Source of the DNA: Spirochaetaceae bacterium | GTDB lineage: Bacteria > Spirochaetota > Spirochaetia > SZUA-6 > DRHE01 | Direction of reading: 5' to 3' | NCBI GenBank assembly: GCA_020353535.1 | Contig: CP070696.1 | Coordinates: 4,650,006 to 4,707,008, forward strand | Length of the DNA: 57,003 nucleotides | In this document: positions 23,820-32,237 of the stretch, piece by piece | Layout of the letters: the number at the start of each line of letters is the position of its first letter | How positions within the stretch are numbered: position 1 is the stretch's first letter | The notes under the pieces: model-generated | What the model saw: the letters and a program-made list of their open reading frames with translations, nothing else | What the model was told of the DNA's origin: nothing | Databases searched by the model: none | Position numbers and translations under genes: made by a program

Positions 23820-26099
23820 ATGGAAGCGCGCTTGGAACGAATCAAACAGCGGCTGTTTGAGGAGTACTATCGGAAAAAGGAGTGGTGGGGCGACGAACTG
23901 AGCATCTTTGACGACGATCCCGCGGCCGGAGAGAAACCCCTGGTCGTGCGCAAGGCTCTGGCCATACAAAAGGTCTGCCGGGAGATTCCGATAGAGGTAA
24001 AATGCGACGAGCTGGTCGTGGGCATGTGCACCATGTCCTCAGTGGGATTCGGCCATACCTTTCCCCGCTACGAAACCGATGAAGAGGCCGAAGCCTCTGC
24101 CAAGGTCTGCTTGAACAGGAAATCCGTCTGGGGACACCACAATCCCTACTATCCTGATATCCTCAAGCATGGACTGGAGGGCATCATTGCAAAAGCCCGC
24201 AACTACAAGGATAAGCTCAGCGCCGAGGATGTAGAGACCCGCAACTGGTACGAGGCGGTCATGCTGGCGCTTCAGGGCGCGGAGATTCTGGCCAAGAGGT
24301 ACGCCGATTTGAGCGAGTACCTTGCCGGAGAGGCTGAGAGCGAAGAGCGCAAAGCCGAGCTGATGGAAATCGCCCGTATCTGCTGCAAGGTGCCGATGAA
24401 ACCCGCCGAAAGTTTTCACGAGGCACTGCAGAGCGTCTGGCTGGTGCACGCCATCCTGCAGAGCACCCTGAACTACACCTCGATCGGCCGGGTCGATCAG
24501 TACCTGTTTCCGTATTACAAGCAAGACATCGACAGCGGCAAGATTACAAAAAGCCAGGCCCGGGAACTGCTGGGCTCCTTTCTGGTCAAGTTCAATGAAC
24601 GGGTGCAGCTCAACAATGATCACATCGAGGATCACTTCACCTTCGGTGACTGGTCCCAGGGGGGAGATCCGGATCTGGAGACCACCCACCTGAAGATGTC
24701 CAACGACATGGACTATACCTACGGCCAGTCCTCCAATCACTGGCTGCAGAACTGCGTGGTAAGCGGCCTCACACCGGAGGGCAAGGACGGCACCAACGAT
24801 CTGTCCTACCTTGTAATCGATCTGGTCAATGAGCTCGAGCTGATCGATCCGCTGGTTTCGGTTCGCCTGCATAAGGATTCTCCGGAAGGCATCGTAGAGA
24901 TCACCGCCAAGTACCTGGCCAAGGGCGGCGCCCAGCCCACGGTGTTCAACGACGACACGGTGATCCCGGGAATGGTGCAGTATCAGGGAGTGAGCCTGGA
25001 AGATGCCCGGGACTACAGCAACGACGGCTGCTGGGAGACCATCCCCTACGGCCGAACCGAGTTCGGCTACGGGCATATCGAGATTCTCTTGAGCCTGGAG
25101 AGCCTGCTGAACCGAGGCAAGTCCCTGCTCAACGGAAATCCCATCGGGCCGGATCTGGGATCTCTGTCCGAGTTCGACACCTTCGACAAGCTCTTCGAGG
25201 CCTTCACGCGCCAGGTCAAGGATCGCATCGATATTGCCGTGGACAACAAGCTGCGCTACTACGATGAGGTACACAAGATCGCACCGGTGCCCTTTCTCTC
25301 CGGTATTACCAAAGATTGTCTGGAAAAGGGCAAGGACATGACCCAGCGGGGTGCCCGCTATCGGCTGTACGCTCCCTTGATCACCGGTTTCTCCCACTGC
25401 ATCGACAGCCTGGCGGCTATCAAAAAGGTCGTCTATGAGGAGAAGAAAGTAATCCTGGAGCAGTTGGTCGATGCCTTGCGGAGCAACTGGGATGGGCAGG
25501 AGCAGCTGCGCCAATACGTGCTCAACCGGGTGCCCAAATACGGCAATGACGACGACTACGTGGATGCCATCGGTACACGTTTTCTCACCTGGTACTGCGA
25601 ATACTTCGACCAGTGGAACAGGAAGGTCGATTGGCTCACCTTTGCTCCGGGTGTTGGAACCTTCGAGAATTATCCCCGTCTGGGATATGTGTGCGGTGCC
25701 TCGGCGGACGGACGTCTGGCTCAAGCGCCCCTGGCTTCCAACTACTCTCCCTCCCTCGGATTGGATGTGAATGGACCGACCGCCGTCCTGAAATCGGCCA
25801 CCAAGTTCGACCTGGGTCGTCTCAACGACGGCTGTCCCGTAGATATGCGCATGAACTTCAGCGATACCAACGGCGAGGGCAGGAAGATCCTCAAGGATTT
25901 CATCAGGAGCTTCGTCAGGCTCGGCGGCAATATCCTGACCATCAGCAAGGTCAGCACAGAGACGCTGAGAGCGGCGCAGAGGGAGCCGGAGAAGTACGCC
26001 TCCTTGAGGGTCCGCCTGGGCGGATTGACCGCCTACTTCGTTCAGCTGTGTGAAACCCAGCAGAACGAGTTCATCCGGCGCACGGAACACAGCTTCTAG
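23820..26099 (+). CDS. Glycyl radical enzyme of unknown specificity (pyruvate formate-lyase superfamily)
   Basis: A 759-residue glycyl radical enzyme. The active-site thiyl cysteine is C404 in NDGCWETIPYGR, in the C-x-E arrangement (E406) of dehydratases, lyases and decarboxylases; true pyruvate formate-lyases have Cys-Cys instead. The radical glycine is G735 in VRLGGLTAYFVQL near the C-terminus. The usual signature R-[IVT]-[CSA]-G-Y is altered to R-L-G-G-L, with Leu in place of the aromatic residue after the Gly. Tryptophan between Cys and Glu is also not what I recall for choline, glycerol, propanediol, isethionate or hydroxyproline enzymes. The ATG at 23820 follows GGAGG by 8 bases; two earlier in-frame ATGs (23790, 23805) lack such a site. 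The activase gene starts 1 base after the stop. The context (CUT2 importer, epimerase, dehydrogenases) points to a sugar- or polyol-derived substrate; the reaction is unknown. Confidence 0.93.
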   Translation: MEARLERIKQRLFEEYYRKKEWWGDELSIFDDDPAAGEKPLVVRKALAIQKVCREIPIEVKCDELVVGMCTMSSVGFGHTFPRYETDEEAEASAKVCLNRKSVWGHHNPYYPDILKHGLEGIIAKARNYKDKLSAEDVETRNWYEAVMLALQGAEILAKRYADLSEYLAGEAESEERKAELMEIARICCKVPMKPAESFHEALQSVWLVHAILQSTLNYTSIGRVDQYLFPYYKQDIDSGKITKSQARELLGSFLVKFNERVQLNNDHIEDHFTFGDWSQGGDPDLETTHLKMSNDMDYTYGQSSNHWLQNCVVSGLTPEGKDGTNDLSYLVIDLVNELELIDPLVSVRLHKDSPEGIVEITAKYLAKGGAQPTVFNDDTVIPGMVQYQGVSLEDARDYSNDGCWETIPYGRTEFGYGHIEILLSLESLLNRGKSLLNGNPIGPDLGSLSEFDTFDKLFEAFTRQVKDRIDIAVDNKLRYYDEVHKIAPVPFLSGITKDCLEKGKDMTQRGARYRLYAPLITGFSHCIDSLAAIKKVVYEEKKVILEQLVDALRSNWDGQEQLRQYVLNRVPKYGNDDDYVDAIGTRFLTWYCEYFDQWNRKVDWLTFAPGVGTFENYPRLGYVCGASADGRLAQAPLASNYSPSLGLDVNGPTAVLKSATKFDLGRLNDGCPVDMRMNFSDTNGEGRKILKDFIRSFVRLGGNILTISKVSTETLRAAQREPEKYASLRVRLGGLTAYFVQLCETQQNEFIRRTEHSF

Positions 26100-26100
26100 G

Positions 26101-27012
26101 GTGCGGAGCGATTTGCAGGGCTTAGTCTTCGACATTCAACGCTTCTCGATCCACGACGGTCCGGGAATCCGAACACTGGTGTTCATGAAGGGCTGTCCGC
26201 TGCGCTGTTCCTGGTGCAGCAACCCGGAGAGTCAGCAGGCTAAACCGGAGATCATGTACTTCGAGGAGAAGTGCATCCACTGCGGCGCCTGCCTGGAGGC
26301 CTGCCCGTACGGGGAGGTGCTGGAGGAGAACTGGCCCGTGGCAACGGAGCTCTGTTACGGCTGCGGCAGCTGCGTGGAGGTTTGTTATGCCGAGGCTCGA
26401 AAGCTGGTAGGCCGCTGGTATACGGTAGAGCAGGTGTCCGATATCGTAGAGAGGGACAGGGTGTTCTATGAAGAGTCGGGAGGCGGTATGACCGTCGGCG
26501 GAGGAGAGCCAATGTTTCAGGCTGCCTTTGTCGCCGGCCTCCTGCAGACCTGCCGCCGGCGGGGCATCCACACGGCCATAGAGACCTGCGGCTTCACCCC
26601 GTGGAAAACCATGAGCAAGGTACTCGAACATACGGATCTGCTCCTAATGGATATCAAGCACATGGACAGCCAGACGCACAAGAAACATACCGGCGTGGGG
26701 AATGAACGCATCCTGGAAAATGCCCGCAAGGCGGCTGATGTGGTGGGAGAGATGGTGGTGCGTCTACCCCTGATTCCCGATTTCAACGATGGGCATGAGA
26801 ACATCCGTGCCCTCGGGAGGTTCGTGGCTGAGCAGCTGCCGGCGGTGCAGCGGATCGACGTGCTTCCCTACCACTCCACGGGGGAGTCGAAGAGCAAAAG
26901 GCTGGGCAGACCCTATACCCTCCCCGGACTCAAGCCCCAATCCCGTGAAAAAGTGGATGCCGTAGAGCAAATTTTGCAGTCCTATGGAATAAAGATTAGA
27001 ATAGGTGGTTGA
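26101..27012 (+). CDS. Glycyl radical enzyme activating protein (radical SAM)
   Basis: A 303-residue radical SAM protein that installs the glycyl radical on the preceding enzyme. The SAM cluster motif is C32-x3-C36-x2-C39 in GCPLRCSWC, right after DGPGIRTLVFMKG. A ferredoxin-like insert with two more [4Fe-4S] motifs follows (C58/61/64/68 and C85/88/91/95), as in activases of glycerol dehydratase-type enzymes but not of PFL itself. GGGMTVGGGEP is the SAM-binding glycine-rich stretch. The likely start is GTG at 26101; TTG at 26113 with GGAG four bases upstream is an alternative. No ATG is available without overlapping the upstream gene. Confidence 0.92.
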   Translation: MRSDLQGLVFDIQRFSIHDGPGIRTLVFMKGCPLRCSWCSNPESQQAKPEIMYFEEKCIHCGACLEACPYGEVLEENWPVATELCYGCGSCVEVCYAEARKLVGRWYTVEQVSDIVERDRVFYEESGGGMTVGGGEPMFQAAFVAGLLQTCRRRGIHTAIETCGFTPWKTMSKVLEHTDLLLMDIKHMDSQTHKKHTGVGNERILENARKAADVVGEMVVRLPLIPDFNDGHENIRALGRFVAEQLPAVQRIDVLPYHSTGESKSKRLGRPYTLPGLKPQSREKVDAVEQILQSYGIKIRIGG

Positions 27013-27029
27013 TTTTTTTTCAAATTTAT

Positions 27030-27042
27030 ATTATCAGACAAT
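27030..27042. promoter_or_regulatory. Putative GntR operator, site 4, inside the operon
   Basis: ATTATCAGACAAT, the closest of the four to the pseudo-palindromic consensus, lies in the 71-base AT-rich gap between the activase and the Gfo/Idh gene. A second regulated promoter here is plausible, though no convincing -35/-10 pair was found. Confidence 0.6.
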
Positions 27043-27083
27043 CTGAATTAAAGAGTGAACGTCTGTGCCGAAGGAGGGTGATC

Positions 27084-28274
27084 ATGAACGCAATCAGAGT
27101 TGGTGTAATCGGGGGCGGATTCATCGGCAAGATCCACATCGAAGCGCTGCGGCGCCTCGGCTACGTCGAGGTCGCCGCCATCGTTTCCAGAAAGCAGGAA
27201 ACCGCCGAGGCTCAGGCCAAAGAGCTTTCGATTCCAAAAGCCTACAGCAAGTACGAAGACCTGTTCAACGACAAAGATATCGATGTAGTACACCTGACTA
27301 CGGTCAACAGCCTTCACTACCCCTTGGCCAAGCAAGCCATGCAGAAGGGAAAGCATGTATTGTGCGAAAAACCCTTGGCCATGAACAGCAAGGAAGCGGT
27401 GGAACTGCTCAAGATCGCCCGACAGCAGAAGATCGTGCACGCCATCTGCCACAACATGCGCTACTATCCCCTGGTCAAACAGGCCCGGGCCATGGTGCGT
27501 GCCGGAGAAGCCGGAGAGGTCCGCTTGATCCACGGGCACTACCTGCAGGATTGGTTGTTTCTGGCCACCGATTACAACTGGCGCCTTATCTCCAGCTTGA
27601 GCGGCGGTTCCCGGGCCGTGGCCGATATCGGCACCCACTGGCTGGATATGGTCCAGCACATCACCGGACAGAAAGTAACCGCGGTCAGCGCAGATCTGAC
27701 CACCTTCATCCCGGTGCGCAAGAAGCCAAAGGTGGAGGCGGCTACCTACGTCGTACAGGAGCTGAAGCCCGAGGACTATGAAGATGCAAAAATCGACACC
27801 GAAGACCACGGCACGGTGGTGTTGAAATTTTCAGGCGGAGCCAAGGGCGTCCTGGTTGTCTGTCAGGTCTGTGCGGGCCGTAAGAACTACATCCACTTCG
27901 AGATCAACGGTTCCAAGAAAACCCTCGATTGGAACGGGCAGGAGCCGAATACGATGTGGGTCGGACAGCGGGGAGAGCTGAACGGCGAGTTTATCAAGGA
28001 TCCGGCGATGTTCCATCCCGATGCAGCCCGCTACGCCGGTGCCCCCTGCGGTCTGGGCGAGGGTTATCTGGACACCTTTAAGAATATCTTCTCGGATTTC
28101 TATTCCTGGATCCGGGAGGGCAAAGCCATGAACGAGGAGAAGGTTGCCTTTCCGACCTTTGTGACCGGGCTGCAGGAATTGCTGCTGGTGGACGCCATTT
28201 TGGAAAGCAACGCCAAGAAAGGGCAGTGGGTCGAGGTGAGCTATCGGGATGGAGCCGAAGCGGAGTACCGCTAG
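27084..28274 (+). CDS. Gfo/Idh/MocA-family sugar dehydrogenase
   Basis: A 396-residue NAD(P)-dependent oxidoreductase of the glucose-fructose oxidoreductase/inositol dehydrogenase family. The N-terminal Rossmann domain has GVIGGGFIGKIHIEAL at residues 7-22, the family block HVLCEKPLAMN near 95, and a C-terminal substrate domain with SSLSGGSRAVADIGTHWLDMVQH holding the conserved Asp and His. Substrates of the family are cyclitols, pyranoses and their acids. The start at 27084 follows AAGGAGGG; an in-frame earlier ATG at 27009 overlaps the activase and is rejected. It could oxidise the imported compound before the radical step, or reduce its product. Confidence 0.9.
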   Translation: MNAIRVGVIGGGFIGKIHIEALRRLGYVEVAAIVSRKQETAEAQAKELSIPKAYSKYEDLFNDKDIDVVHLTTVNSLHYPLAKQAMQKGKHVLCEKPLAMNSKEAVELLKIARQQKIVHAICHNMRYYPLVKQARAMVRAGEAGEVRLIHGHYLQDWLFLATDYNWRLISSLSGGSRAVADIGTHWLDMVQHITGQKVTAVSADLTTFIPVRKKPKVEAATYVVQELKPEDYEDAKIDTEDHGTVVLKFSGGAKGVLVVCQVCAGRKNYIHFEINGSKKTLDWNGQEPNTMWVGQRGELNGEFIKDPAMFHPDAARYAGAPCGLGEGYLDTFKNIFSDFYSWIREGKAMNEEKVAFPTFVTGLQELLLVDAILESNAKKGQWVEVSYRDGAEAEYR

Positions 28275-28358
28275 AGGCTCTGCGGTTTGTTCGGCTTTTG
28301 CTCGAGCTTTTGCTCAAACATACGCCTGACGGTTGAAATATCTGCATAGGAGGAACAG

Positions 28359-30209
28359 ATGAAAGCAAAAGGATATTTTGGGAAAATTCTACGGGTCGAT
28401 TTGTCGAGCGGAGAAATCCGAACCGACGAGCTGGATGAACAGGCGGCGGAGACCTTCATCGGCGGCAATGGTCTGGGCACGAAGATTCTTTTCGAAGAAA
28501 CAGCGGCGGACACCGATCCCCTGGGGCCAGAGAATCCGCTGATCTTTGCAGTCGGACCGCTGACCGGCACCAAGCTGTTCAATTCCGATCGTTTTGACGT
28601 AGTAGCAAAATCTCCGCTGACCGGGATCTATGGGGAAGCGAGCGCCGGTGGCTACTGGGGTGCCAAGTTCAAACGCTGCGGCTTCGACGCCCTGGTTGTG
28701 AAAGGAAAAGCGGATAAGCCCGTATACCTGTATATAGAAAACGACAAGGCCGAGCTCCGGGACGCCGGGCATCTCTGGGGCAAAGAGACCTTTGAGACCA
28801 TAGACAGACTTCAAGACGAACACGGAGAGACCGTGAAGGCCGTGATCATCGGTCCGGCCGGGGAAAATCAGGTGCGGGTGGCCAATATGATCACAGACGG
28901 ATACCACGGGCGCGCGGTAGGCCGCTGCGGATTTGGGGCTGTCATGGGCTCGAAGAACCTGAAGGCCGTGGCCGTGAACGGCAGCAGGGAGGTCCCCGTC
29001 GCTGATCCTGAAAGCTTCAAGGCCCTGCAGAAGAGGCTGGGACCGATCATGCGGGAAGGTCCCCAGGCCCTGCGAGAAGGCGGAACCAGCGTCGGTACCG
29101 AGTTCTGCAATGAGATCGGCAACATGCCCGTAAAGAACTGGAAACAGGGATCCTTCGCCGAGGGGGCCAAGAAGCTCACCGGCATGACTCTGGTCGAAAC
29201 CCTGTTGAAGGATCGCTATCACTGCGGCAGCTGCGTGATCAACTGCGGCCGGGTCGTGGAAGCGGCGGACGGGCCCTACAAGGGCAAGCTCACCGCCGGT
29301 ACGGAATACGAGACCGTGGGCCTGATGGGTACGAACCTGTTGGTTGGGGACCTGCCCACCGTGCTCAAAGCCAATCAGCTCTGCAACCGCTACGGTTTGG
29401 ACACCATTTCCACGGGAAGCGTGATTGGTTTCGCCATGGAAGCCTGGGAGCGGGGATTGATCGGTGCCAAGGACACAGGCGGTGTAGAGCTGACCTGGGG
29501 CAGCGGTCCGGCTTTGCTGAAAATGATCGAGCAGATCGCCTTCAAAAAGGATATCGGAGCCGTGTTAGAGGGAGGGGTTAAACGAGCCGCGGCCAAGATC
29601 GGCGGAGAGGCCAGGGACTTCGCCTTGGAAGTGAAGGGTCTGGAGCCGCCGGCCCACGATCCCCGGGCCAAGATGACCATAGCCGTGGGCTACGCCACCT
29701 CCAACCGGGGCGCCTGCCATTTGGCGGCCTTCACCCACGATTTCGAGGAAGGGGCCTCTATAGATGATCTGGGGCTGCCCGTGCTCAAAGATCGCTTCAA
29801 TACCGAGGGCAAGGCGGAGAACGTCGTGGTAATGCAGCATCTGATGACCATGTTCGACAGCCTGGTCTGCTGCAAGTTCGGACTGTTCGGAGGGCTGACC
29901 GTGGATCCGTTGATCGAAGCGCTGAACGCCGTGACGGGCTGGAGCTTCGACAGGAAGCGTTTCTTCAAGACAGGAGAACGGATCTTCAACCTCAAGAGGC
30001 TGTACAACAACAGGTTGGGAATCGGAGCCAAAGACGACGTTCTGCCTAAGCGCATGCGTCACGAAATCAAGGGCGGAGGTACGGAGGATCATCTGCCGCC
30101 TCTGGAGGCGATGATGAAGGAGTACTACAAGCTGCGGAGCTGGAATCCGGCTACCGGAGTGCCGGAAAAGAGGAAGATCGAGGAGCTGGGACTGACCGCC
30201 TACGCCTGA
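28359..30209 (+). CDS. Aldehyde:ferredoxin oxidoreductase family protein (AOR 1)
   Basis: A 616-residue tungsten/molybdenum pterin enzyme that oxidises aldehydes to acids and reduces ferredoxin. The N-terminal domain has the family opening GYFGKILRVDLSSGEI and GGNGLGTKILFEET. Cluster-binding cysteines are in YHCGSCVINCGR (C-x2-C-x3-C) and a distal cysteine in DSLVCCKFG. Pterin-contact blocks such as GRAVGRCGFGAVMGSKNLKAV are present. With a second AOR at the end of the same operon and a ThiS/MoaD-like protein right after it, aldehyde oxidation seems to be a central step of the pathway. It has the ribosome site AGGAGGAAC. Confidence 0.92.
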   Translation: MKAKGYFGKILRVDLSSGEIRTDELDEQAAETFIGGNGLGTKILFEETAADTDPLGPENPLIFAVGPLTGTKLFNSDRFDVVAKSPLTGIYGEASAGGYWGAKFKRCGFDALVVKGKADKPVYLYIENDKAELRDAGHLWGKETFETIDRLQDEHGETVKAVIIGPAGENQVRVANMITDGYHGRAVGRCGFGAVMGSKNLKAVAVNGSREVPVADPESFKALQKRLGPIMREGPQALREGGTSVGTEFCNEIGNMPVKNWKQGSFAEGAKKLTGMTLVETLLKDRYHCGSCVINCGRVVEAADGPYKGKLTAGTEYETVGLMGTNLLVGDLPTVLKANQLCNRYGLDTISTGSVIGFAMEAWERGLIGAKDTGGVELTWGSGPALLKMIEQIAFKKDIGAVLEGGVKRAAAKIGGEARDFALEVKGLEPPAHDPRAKMTIAVGYATSNRGACHLAAFTHDFEEGASIDDLGLPVLKDRFNTEGKAENVVVMQHLMTMFDSLVCCKFGLFGGLTVDPLIEALNAVTGWSFDRKRFFKTGERIFNLKRLYNNRLGIGAKDDVLPKRMRHEIKGGGTEDHLPPLEAMMKEYYKLRSWNPATGVPEKRKIEELGLTAYA

Positions 30210-30252
30210 AGCGTTTCCTCCTCTACAGCCGCAGAAAAAAGGTAGTCGATTT

Positions 30253-30525
30253 ATGGCCAGAGTGTTCATTGCCGAGCCGTTTCGCCGCCTGGCCGGAGGG
30301 CGGGAATGGCAGGACGTCGCGGGCAGCACCCTCATGGAGGTCCTGACCCGATTGACGGTGGAGAATCCCGGCTTGAGGGACAAGTTGCTCCTGCCGGATG
30401 GCAATCCGAGGGCCCACTTTCTGATCTATCTGAATGACAGGGTAATCCGCAGAGAGAATTTGAAGGAGACCCCCGTCCAGGCGAATTCGGAGGTGAAGAT
30501 ATTCACGGTGCTGGCAGGTGGATAG
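30253..30525 (+). CDS. ThiS/MoaD-like ubiquitin-fold protein
   Basis: A 90-residue beta-grasp protein ending in LAGG, the Gly-Gly tail that is adenylated and thiocarboxylated in MoaD and ThiS. It lies between AOR 1 and the ThDP enzyme. MoaD-like genes often accompany AOR genes, so a role in making the tungsten-pterin cofactor, or in sulfur delivery to the AOR, is likely. A dedicated E1-like partner (MoeB/ThiF) is not in the window. The small size and the tail make the assignment firm; the exact pathway is inference. Confidence 0.83.
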   Translation: MARVFIAEPFRRLAGGREWQDVAGSTLMEVLTRLTVENPGLRDKLLLPDGNPRAHFLIYLNDRVIRRENLKETPVQANSEVKIFTVLAGG

Positions 30526-30553
30526 AGACTCACAGTATAAGAAGGGATAACCT

Positions 30554-32218
30554 ATGCCGAAGATGACCGGGGCACAGTACATCGCAGCGACGCTTGAAGC
30601 CTACGGTATAACCCACGTGTTCTACGTGGAAGCGATACTGCGCAGAACCCTCGTGGAAATGGAAAAGCTGGGCATCAAGAGGATCCTGGCCCACTCAGAG
30701 AAGGCCGCCGCCTACATGGCGGACGGATTCGCCAGAGCGGGACTGCGGCCTGCGGTGTGCATGGCCCAATCCGTGGGCGCGGCCAACCTGGCCGCCGGGC
30801 TCCAGGACGCCCGCCTGGGACATGCCCCGATCCTGGCCTTTACAGGACGCAAACCCCCGCTGTTCCAGTACCGCAATGCCTACCAGGAGATCCTGCACAA
30901 CACCATGTTCGAAGCGGTAACCAAGTACAATGCGGAGGTCCACACCCTCGAGCAGGTTCCCCACCTGTTGGCCCAGGCCTTCCGAGAGGCCACGACCGGT
31001 ACGCCGGCTCCGGTGCATCTGGATTTTCTCGGTTATGAGGGAAACTTCACGGATGAGGCGGAGGCGGAGCTCAACGTTCTCTGTGAGCCCGAGTACACCC
31101 GCATCCCGGCCAGGCGGCCGCACCCGGATCCCCGGGAGATCGAGACGGCCGCTCAAAGCCTGCGCAAAGCGGAGCGTCCGGTTCTGGTGGTGGGCCGGGG
31201 CGCGGTGGTCTCCGCAGCCGGAGCGGAGGTTCGCAAGCTCGCTGAAACCTTGAGCATTCCCGTGGCCTTCTCCATGGACGGGAAGGGCCTGATTCCCGAC
31301 GATCATCCGCTTTCGGTAGGAGCCGTAGGAACCTACTGCCGTCCCTGCGCCAACAGGACCGTGGCTGAAGCGGATCTGGTGTTCTTCATAGGCTGTGGCA
31401 CAGGGGATCAGGTCACCAAGAACTGGACCTTACCCGCGGCAGGAACAGCGGTGATTCAGCTGGACATCAATGCGGCGGAGATCGGACGCAACTATCCGGG
31501 GACGATCGGGATTCTCGGGGACGCCCGGATCGCCTTGGAACAGCTCAATCAGGCGATCTCCGCCAGGGTGAACAAGGAATCCTGGAGCCGTACGGTGCAG
31601 GGTTACGTAAGGGAATACCTCGAAAAGATCGAATCCCTCTGCGGCTCCGCCGCCTCCCCCATACGGACCGAGTGTCTGTGCCGGCGGATCAGCGAAGCCC
31701 TGCCCGACAATGCCGTGGTGGTAGCCGACACCGGCTACTCCGCCATCTGGGCCGGGACCCTGATCGACATCACTAAATCGGAGCAGAAATACCTAAGAGC
31801 CTCCGGCTCCCTCGGGTGGGCCTTTCCCGCCGCCTTGGGCGCCAAGTGCGCGCTGCCTGAGCAGCCGGTGATCTGCTTCTCTGGTGACGGGGCTTTCTGG
31901 TATCACCTCTGCGAGCTGGAAACCGCGGTACGGCGAAACATCCCCACGGTCACGATCATCAACAACAACAGCGTGCTTGGTCAGAGCCAGCTGGGTATCC
32001 GCCGGGCTTATCGTGATGATGAAGGGCGGGAACAGGAGCAGTACCGCTTCCAGGATACCGACTTTGCCAGGCTGGCCGAGGATCTCGGCGCCTTGGGAAT
32101 CCGGGTGGAAAAGGCCGAAGAGATCGCACCGGCTGTCCGTCGGGCCATAGAGGAGAACCGGCCAGCGGTGGTGGACGTGGCTACAGAAGCGGAATGCCAC
32201 CCGCTGTTGACCTGGTAA
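30554..32218 (+). CDS. Thiamine-diphosphate enzyme, acetolactate synthase-like
   Basis: A 554-residue ThDP-dependent enzyme of the acetohydroxyacid synthase/decarboxylase superfamily. It has an N-terminal pyrimidine-binding domain with the activating glutamate E49 in HSEKAAAYMADGFAR, a central domain (about 190-320), and a C-terminal diphosphate-binding domain with the GDGAF ... INNN motif near residues 440-470. It lacks any regulatory-subunit gene next to it, so it is unlikely to make branched-chain amino acids. In this operon it could cleave or join C-C bonds of a keto-sugar or alpha-keto acid, giving an aldehyde for the AORs. Family members include acetolactate synthases, oxalyl-CoA decarboxylase and IolD; none matches clearly. 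Confidence 0.88.
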   Translation: MPKMTGAQYIAATLEAYGITHVFYVEAILRRTLVEMEKLGIKRILAHSEKAAAYMADGFARAGLRPAVCMAQSVGAANLAAGLQDARLGHAPILAFTGRKPPLFQYRNAYQEILHNTMFEAVTKYNAEVHTLEQVPHLLAQAFREATTGTPAPVHLDFLGYEGNFTDEAEAELNVLCEPEYTRIPARRPHPDPREIETAAQSLRKAERPVLVVGRGAVVSAAGAEVRKLAETLSIPVAFSMDGKGLIPDDHPLSVGAVGTYCRPCANRTVAEADLVFFIGCGTGDQVTKNWTLPAAGTAVIQLDINAAEIGRNYPGTIGILGDARIALEQLNQAISARVNKESWSRTVQGYVREYLEKIESLCGSAASPIRTECLCRRISEALPDNAVVVADTGYSAIWAGTLIDITKSEQKYLRASGSLGWAFPAALGAKCALPEQPVICFSGDGAFWYHLCELETAVRRNIPTVTIINNNSVLGQSQLGIRRAYRDDEGREQEQYRFQDTDFARLAEDLGALGIRVEKAEEIAPAVRRAIEENRPAVVDVATEAECHPLLTW

Positions 32219-32237
32219 CGTCGAGGAGCACAGGGCG

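Noticed and set aside
23820..26099. Isethionate sulfo-lyase for the radical enzyme, which would fit the Tpa/SauS-like genes and Fe-ADHs as a taurine fermentation
   Set aside because: The protein is shorter than I expect for that family, the motif around Cys404 differs, no sulfonate importer or sulfite gene is near, and the regulator and operators tie it to a ribose-type importer instead.
24039..26135. A 698-codon open frame antisense to the glycyl radical enzyme
   Set aside because: It mirrors the sense gene, has no ribosome site and no recognisable domain. Long antisense frames are expected in GC-rich coding DNA. The same applies to frames antisense to E1alpha/E1beta (43209-44681) and to the importer 2 ATPase (48034-49530).
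30554..32218. Biosynthetic acetolactate synthase
   Set aside because: No small regulatory subunit, ketol-acid reductoisomerase or other branched-chain gene is nearby, and the gene lies within a catabolic operon.
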